NCBI GenBank assembly: GCA_034620365.1
Contig: JAQGEQ010000191.1
Span: 1-64,000, forward strand
Reading direction: 5' to 3'
Length of the DNA: 64,000 nucleotides
DNA from: Pegea sp. RAD2-039
Taxonomy: Eukaryota > Chordata > Thaliacea > Salpida > Salpidae
Part shown: positions 57,744-64,000 of the stretch, one piece after another
How positions within the stretch are numbered: position 1 is the first letter of the stretch
How the letters are laid out: each line of letters starts with the position of its first letter
The notes under the pieces: generated by a model
What the model was told of the DNA's origin: nothing
What the model saw: only the letters and a program-made list of their open reading frames with translations
The model's database searches: none
Made by a program: the position numbers and the translations under genes

Positions 57744-59325
57744 TGACTTGCAAAATGCTTGTCGAAAAAAATCAAACATTAAAATTGATCCATTCACTAA
57801 ACCAAACTGGTACTAACAATAATGCTACGATTGAATAACGGTGAATACAGAGCACTTTGGTAATAAAAAACTTTCTCTTTGTTAATTTTCATAACGTACA
57901 AATGTACTTTATCTATTTTTTTCTCATTTTGTGTTCTCATAATTGTCTATTTTTCAATATTTGTTTTAATATCTTTTGATTTAGTTTTAAACTAGTAAAG
58001 CGTTTGCGATATAATCAAATGATATTAAATGAAATTCAATTACTTATTTATTATTCAAATAATAAAATGAAAAACTTTTTGGTTCGATTCAAATCCAAAT
58101 AGTTTTGTGTCTTTTTCATCTTTTTAAACATCAATGACTAAATTTTCATGAATTAGTTTCAAATTCAAACTATAAAGTTTCAAAAATTGCGTCTGTACTT
58201 CTACTTCAATAGAGACACTGAAAAGAAAATGAACTTCAAAAAACTAAATCGAGACTCCTTATTTTGAAATTGTTTCAAAATTGTTGATCGAAGATATTAA
58301 AAAGTCCAAAAGGGATTTACAAAAGTATCTACGAATCAGGAGACAGACTTACTAACAGATCAAGTCTCCGTTCTTAATTAGTGTTCATTATGTACATCCG
58401 CTGAATATTGGATTAAGGTTTTCAATTCATCGTTTAGTAATGAATAAATTGTGATTAATCTCCACAATTTAAATCATCAAGTAAAAACAGCTGACGTTTG
58501 TATCTTTATTTTATGAAATATTTCATTTATGTCAAATTTTTTGTGTATTTTTTGAAATTAAACATTTTTATTTGCAGAAAATTTATAGAATCAAATCTTT
58601 TGTTGATCTTTAGATTAATGTCTTCTGTAACATCGAAGTGATGAGAAAAGGAACCAACTTTAAATAATTTAAGCTAATTTCATCATTTCAATTAATTTTT
58701 TAAGATCTTAACTACATTTAGATTTATTATTTAATTTTTGTGTAAATTCAGAAATTGATGAATCCAGTGATAAAATTTGGAAATATTTGGCAATTTGAAT
58801 CAAACACAAATCAATTTTTGATAAGAATCATATTAAAAATGTTTGCGACTAAAAGATACAAGAGAACCAATAAAAAATCTTGCAGGAAACCGTTAGTCTG
58901 ACTGTTAGAAAAAACAAAAATCTACTTTTTGTTGCAAATCTTTCCTTGACATAATAATTCCTTAAAAGTTTATTAATTATTTTATATCAATTTGTTTCAA
59001 TAAAATATTTTCATTTAATTTTTCATCCATTTCAATTCAACGAAATTAATATATGATTTTTTTATTTAATTGGTTCAAAATGTAATTTTCAACAAGATTT
59101 TTACCATCAATTCTACATTCAAAAAAATTTGGTAAAAATTATAAAACAAAATTTAATATCTAAGTCGTTTACATAATCACAAAATAAATGTTTAATTGTA
59201 ATTTAATCTTCAATTTTGGCTTTTTTCCAAACTGACCCTGTATACCATCTTATTGCAGTTATTGTATCTACAAATTTCTACTAGGATCTTTTTCAGTAGA
59301 GATTTTGGGGTTTCGGCTTACTGAT

Positions 59326-59436
59326 TTAGGAATCTTTGTACATTGCACAAAATCCAACTTTACGACGTTCAAAGTTTTCTTTGTTAAACTTACTTAAAGG
59401 ATAAAGTTCCGTTGTTTTGGTTGTCATCTTTGTCAT
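59326..59436 (-). other. 36-codon open frame of unknown status
   Basis: The frame runs ATG to TAA and contains YPLSKFNKENFERRKVGFCA. The composition is better than its surroundings. In another frame the same stretch gives FHDKDDNQNNGTLSF before a consensus donor GTAAGT, vaguely like an EF-hand loop. These two readings exclude each other, and neither is supported by flanking exons. Confidence 0.2.
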
Positions 59437-60964
59437 GAAATGATTTTATGTGATTGTATGCTAACTCAAATAACAAGAATAAAGAATTACGACCTTTTAT
59501 AGTAGATAATTTGTGTTTTTTTACAATTTATTGTACATTATGAGGTTAGGAGCTGTTTATAAAACAGGTCAAATGCTTTGATATCACTCTTTATTTTTCA
59601 AATCAAATATTTTTTTACAGCCAAAAATGGTATTTGAAAAATAAGCATAATAAAAAGAAACAATTTGAACTTGAAAGAACTTTACTTTCAATGTCATAAA
59701 CCCCAAAACGTTTATAGGAGCTCGTAAAATTTTCTCATAATTGTTTGTTGATACATTATAGAACGAGAAATAAATAATAACTTTATTTTCTCAATTAAAT
59801 AAATTTATTATGTTTTCCATCATATCTTCAAAAATGATTAATCTTTTTTCTACTCTATAAAAATATCTAACTCACCGTAAAAGGAATTATAAGTAAAATT
59901 GTGGTTAGTAATTAACATCGAGTGAACCAGACTTATCTCTTCAATCATTTTTCTTCGCTTTTAACCCTATCTTTAAGTAAATTGACAGTATCAGTAGAAT
60001 AAAGGTAAAAAAATAAGAGTCTCAAAACACTGGCAAAGAAGAACTCATAAAAACCTCCTGACTATGAACCCTTCTCTTGACACAAACAGCTTAAAACGAT
60101 TTTAAAAAGACTTTTTTCTTTTAGTTAAACACAATACAAACAAAAACCTAGCCAAGAAATACTGGACCTAAAAGTTAGTGGCCAAAAGCTCAAGTAGTTT
60201 ATAGCTTGAAAGTTCGGAGACGTCGAAAACTTCACTTATCCTTATGTGATGATTACACAAATCAATTGAACAAACCAATTGGTTATTAAAGATAAAATAA
60301 ACTTTCATTCATAAACAATTTCTAAATGTAAACAAAAATCAAAGTTTAAAGTTTGTTTGAAGAGCAAGTAATTAAGTGTAGTGCATAACCTAAAAAAACA
60401 GACTTTAATCAATCACTTGAAGACTCACCGATCATTTTTTCTCTTTTGATCTTTCTCAATTCTTTTGTGTATTCTTCTTCACTATTAAACTTCAATTTGA
60501 TTTTATGTTTTTTGTTGAAAGAAACTAAGGTACTAAAATTTTCTTTTACATGTCACTTAAATATATCAAATCAAAAACAATTTTAAATTTAAAGTCTAAG
60601 CTTTTGGTGGATTTAAAAATGTATTTTTAATATGAATCGTCAAACAAGTAGAATAAGTGTTTTATCGATTCATTTTCACAATCTTATATATAAAATTTAA
60701 AATTGAGTTTTTGAATGAAAGTTTTTAGCTCGATTTAAAAGGTTTTAGACAAAAGCAAAAAAAGGGACAAAAGCAAGTAGTGGTTAGTTGTGAGGCAGGC
60801 TTTCATTTTGCAAATGGTTTTCTGTAAATCTGTTCAAATCCTTTCGATATGAATCAGATTGCCTCAATTGAAACCTTCTCGAGTATTTTTATGTATTTTT
60901 TTCACAACCAAATTGCTTACACAAGTGTCAGAAAGTAAATGCAACTAAACCTTATGCAATGTAG

Positions 60965-61111
60965 AGGGTTTTGAAACGATGTGAACGTAAAGCTCTCAAA
61001 CAAGATATATCTTCAATATTAATGAAAATTTGCAGCAGTTCTCCGGAAGTTGTAGTCAAAATAAACAAGAAGATTCAGACATCGTTCAGTCATAACATGA
61101 AAGTCTTATGA
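60965..61111 (+). other. 48-codon open, coding-like segment
   Basis: The open segment between TAG and TGA reads RVLKRCERKALKQDISSI, then LMKICSSSPEVVVKINKK. Composition is protein-like (amphipathic, mixed charge) in a GC-richer patch. A possible acceptor (tgcaatgtag) precedes it, but no donor closes it. It may be a terminal exon of an undetected plus-strand gene or a fossil. Confidence 0.25.
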
Positions 61112-63252
61112 TTTATCAACATCAACTCGGAGTAAAACTGACTTCAAATTCGATGCCAACTTTTAGCTGAGTTGATATTTATTACACTTTCAAATCTCTA
61201 ATTAACAAATATTTAAGCAGCTTACTAAACACTAAAATATTTTTTTGGTTGGTAGGTTTCTTTAGTTTTTATTTTTCTTAAGTTTTGAAATGTTGAAGTT
61301 AATCCATGAAGCTAAGGACTTTTTCAAGACTTTATAAGATCATCAAACATTTTAATCTTTTCTTACTCCTTTAGATGTTCAATACACTTCATAATCTTTT
61401 GATGACATTTTTGTGTTTTTGAAAAATTACTTTATTAAATTTTTAATAATTAGAAATTAGTTTAATATAAGTCTAAGAATTTATTAAAATAGAAAAAATT
61501 TAAGTTTAAATTTACTTCAAAGTTTAGTTTAAATAATATTTTAAAATATATAAAGCAAACAAATACTTCTAATTTGAGAGTCTTTGCAATTGACTTAAAA
61601 TATTTTCAGCTTTTGGTAAATTTTCAAATCTTTATCTTTTTACAGCAGATCATATTTCATTATTGTTGATTAGACTTCACTTTAATAGAAAGCAATTACA
61701 AGAAAAAGCTTCTATATTTCAAAACTATGATTGAAATATGATTTAGCTCTCTTCAGAGATTGATTTTTAAATACTATTAAGACGAATAAGTTAAAGAACA
61801 AATATAGTTTTGTAGAAAATATATTTTCAAATTGATCTAATTATATTTTAGTATCATTTATTACGTTCTTCGAGAAATAAATTTAAAAAATATTATATAA
61901 AAAATAACTAATAGATTGGACATTTAAACTGCATCTAACATTTAATAAGTTTCTTAATCAACAAACATTTTCAAGTTTTCTTTTCAAATTGCCAATCCAA
62001 ACTAATAACTGTCTGTTATAAAAGTAATTCAAAACTTCTATGGAATAACAACTAACCAAGGCTCCAATTTATTACTTTTATTTTCGCAATTAGTAAATTT
62101 TAAATCTAAATTAAGTATCACTTAAGAATAAAAGTTATTAAATTGAATTACTTTTTTTTCAAATTAACTTTTTTTAACAAACTTTATGTATTTTATATTT
62201 GTACAAATGTTTTTGTTAATATATGTATAAAGTTTGTTGATAATTAAAAACATTTAATTCCAAAAATACTTTTGATCTAAAGTTTGAAAATTTTACTAAA
62301 AAGTTTAATTAAAGCTATCATTAAAAACAATATTCTAGTTCTGAAAATTTAAGAATGTTATATGTTACTGATTCATATTATTTGAATATTTCATTTAGTG
62401 ATTCATTTAGTATTAATCTAAAGCAATTCAGTTAAAAGCATATTTATAACTACAAATAATTTTATTACATCATTTATTTAATCCACATAAATCTAAACAA
62501 ATGAAAATATCAAATTTATTAATTAGATAGAAACTTTTTTAAGAAACTTAACTATAAATAATCAGTAAGACTGGTAAAAGCTTAGACAATACTTTTTAAT
62601 TTACAATGTTATTTTTATTACGTCCACAGCAAAAGTAAATTGTTCATTTAATTAAATGTATTTTCCCATCAAAATAATGTTAAACTTTAGCTTTAAATAT
62701 TTAGCAGGTAATTACTTGATAGAAAAAACTTTATAAGAACTAATTAAATTTAGCTTCAACCAAACAAAAACCACATTACTCTTAAGCCATAGCATATAAG
62801 ATGTTGTATTTTTAATGAAGTTCCTTTCAATTAAATAAAGATAAATTTACTTAAGTGGCATGTTTAAAACATGTATGTATCTTGTTTATCTGATTTCTAT
62901 TAATTTAAACTCTGAATAATATCAAACGCTTGTACTTAAAATAACTTTCCAATATTTTTCTAATTAGAAAATTAAACTGACTTATAACTTTTAATGCTAT
63001 CAACTCGATGAAAAAATCCTTAAATTATTTTTAAAAAATTAAAAAGATAGATAAAAATAACTCTTATCAATTGAAAGCAGTTTCACAAAAGTTGATATTT
63101 CAGGATCAAAGTTTGAATAAAGATAAATAATTCAGATGTACATTGAATTTTAATTACAATTTAACCGAAAATTTTATAGTCTTCTTGTCGCTCTATTTTA
63201 TTCAAACACAGTCAATTTTGGCACAGCCATTTGTAAGGTACAAGGTCTTTTA

Positions 63253-63552
63253 TCAGAGCCAAGAAGTCAGAAAACAAAAGTGAACAAAGACAGACAAGCG
63301 GAGTAAGTGTTGTAAAGACGAGTACATCGTTGTTGACGTCTGCGGTTGTTTAGTAGCAATAAAGTTTGAAATAAAGTCAACAAGAAGAGATTTTGGAAAG
63401 ATTGAAGCAAACTTCATGCTAAGATCTCTTACATATTGCATTTGGATTTCACAAAATCTTTCAGTGGACAGTTGTTTATCGAGTAAACATTTCAACAGCT
63501 GTTTGAATTTACTTGTAAATTCTGATGACTCGATTTTTCCATATTCATTAGA
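63253..63552 (-). other. 99-codon open frame, possible exon of an unknown gene
   Basis: The frame is open from 63552 down to a TGA at 63253-63255 and is unusually long for DNA this AT-rich. The segment FTSKFKQLLKCLLDKQLS, then FCEIQMQYVRDLSMKF and KSLLVDFISNFIATKQ is helical and protein-like. The last 25 residues turn hydrophobic and less convincing. No ATG starts the frame at its 5' end, so it would have to be a spliced exon or start at an internal Met. I do not recognise the family. Confidence 0.3.
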
Positions 63553-63853
63553 TTAACTTTTAAGCTCAGAGTTTTTATCAATTACTTTCCCAGAAAACGG
63601 AAACACCAAATACGATTTTAGATATCACTTTTATGATGAGTTTTGTTGAAACAATTTAGACAGACACACTTTATTATACTTTCTTGTTTTGCAAGTATTT
63701 AACGTAAGAAACTTTACAAGATTTAATGGAGAAAGTTCTGTAATTTATAAATCTTTTTTTAAACATTTTCTAATCTATTTCCATTACAACGTTTCAACCT
63801 TTTTGTTTTAATTTATTCAAATAATCTTCACAAAAATTGAGATTTATTAAACC

Positions 63854-64000
63854 TTATTTAAATACATTTGAAGAATAACTTTTTTTTGAAGACTTTCTTG
63901 AAGTTTCTATTATACTATCTACTGAACCTCCATATGAACTATTCTGAATACTTCTTTTAGATTCTTCTTTATTAAGACTATCTTCTGATTTAATTTGCTC
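63854..64000 (-). CDS. C-terminal end of a Ser/Lys-rich protein (partial, runs off the right edge)
   Basis: Reading in from the right edge, 48 codons (EQIKSEDSLNKEESKRSIQ … SSNVFK) end at a TAA at 63854-63856. The putative polyadenylation signal AATAAA follows within a few bases (63843-63848, minus strand). The stretch is Ser-, Lys- and Glu-rich and looks disordered. Identity cannot be told from this tail. The neat stop plus poly(A) signal makes a real 3' end likely. Confidence 0.55.
   Translation of the reverse strand, partial: EQIKSEDSLNKEESKRSIQNSSYGGSVDSIIETSRKSSKKSYSSNVFK

Larger units (their letters stand above)
54848..63853. other. Upstream of TSPEAR and right-hand intergenic region
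   Basis: No complete gene was recognised in 9 kb. It should contain the TSPEAR promoter and 5' UTR. A candidate 5' exon on the minus strand at about 57139-57017 ends with the donor CAG/GTAGCAAG. Other structures are a CRE plus TATA-like box at 56583-56596, a probable dead exon at 57544-57743, and open islands at 59326-59436, 60965-61111 and 63256-63552. The remainder (for example 58000-59200 and 61200-63150) is plain AT-rich DNA. Confidence 0.45.

Noticed and set aside
58080-58100. tRNA B-box-like ggttcgattcaaatcc
   Set aside because: No A box, acceptor stem or cloverleaf could be drawn around it.
1-64000. CRISPR arrays, operons, prokaryotic-style systems
   Set aside because: The DNA is spliced eukaryotic sequence; no direct-repeat/spacer pattern was seen.

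Overview
This is about 64 kb of very AT-rich nuclear DNA from an animal. The evidence is spliced genes with GT-AG introns (many only about 50-60 nt), metazoan-restricted protein families (PLC-delta, TSPEAR, a Slac2-type Rab effector) and a two-ORF LINE. All three standard stop codons terminate the reading frames I assembled. The phylum cannot be fixed from the sequence; an AT-rich invertebrate fits best. Exons were found by eye on both strands, and every junction was checked for splice dinucleotides, codon phase and family similarity.

Left part (1-19 kb): the 5' part of a WDR76-like gene runs leftwards off the window (minus, 675-1700). A near-intact CR1/L2/Jockey-type LINE lies at 5140-9300, beside weak traces of an older pogo/Tigger-like fossil. 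A complete PLC-delta gene (minus, 14895-10246, 19 exons, 697 aa) has every catalytic residue of the family but a very short X-Y linker. A divergent omega-class GST C-terminal domain gene (plus, 19015-20911, 204 aa) follows; most of its thioredoxin fold is missing.

Middle (26.9-37.6 kb): a 33-exon gene encodes a 1445-aa protein with an N-terminal Slac2/Slp Rab27-binding domain (helix, FYVE-like zinc finger, EWFY helix). A very long Ser/Asp/Glu/Lys-rich tail follows, and no C2 domain. The tail contains a 21-bp tandem repeat, and ten consecutive exons are symmetric phase-0 exons.

Right part (41.3-64 kb): a complete TSPEAR gene (minus, 54847-41267, 14 exons, 674 aa) carries a signal peptide, a TSPN/laminin-G domain and seven EAR repeats. 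Its first intron is 5.6 kb and holds a GC-richer island. The last 9 kb is mostly non-coding, with several short open, coding-like islands that I could not name. The last 147 bases are the 3' end of another minus-strand gene.

The genes do not form an obvious pathway: secretion (Rab27 effector), phosphoinositide signalling (PLC-delta), an extracellular or ciliary adhesion-type protein (TSPEAR), chromatin (WDR76) and a thiol-transferase relative. The most interesting points are the unusual Rab effector, the truncated GST, the minimal-linker PLC and the unexplained islands. I did not find a convincing novel multi-gene system.
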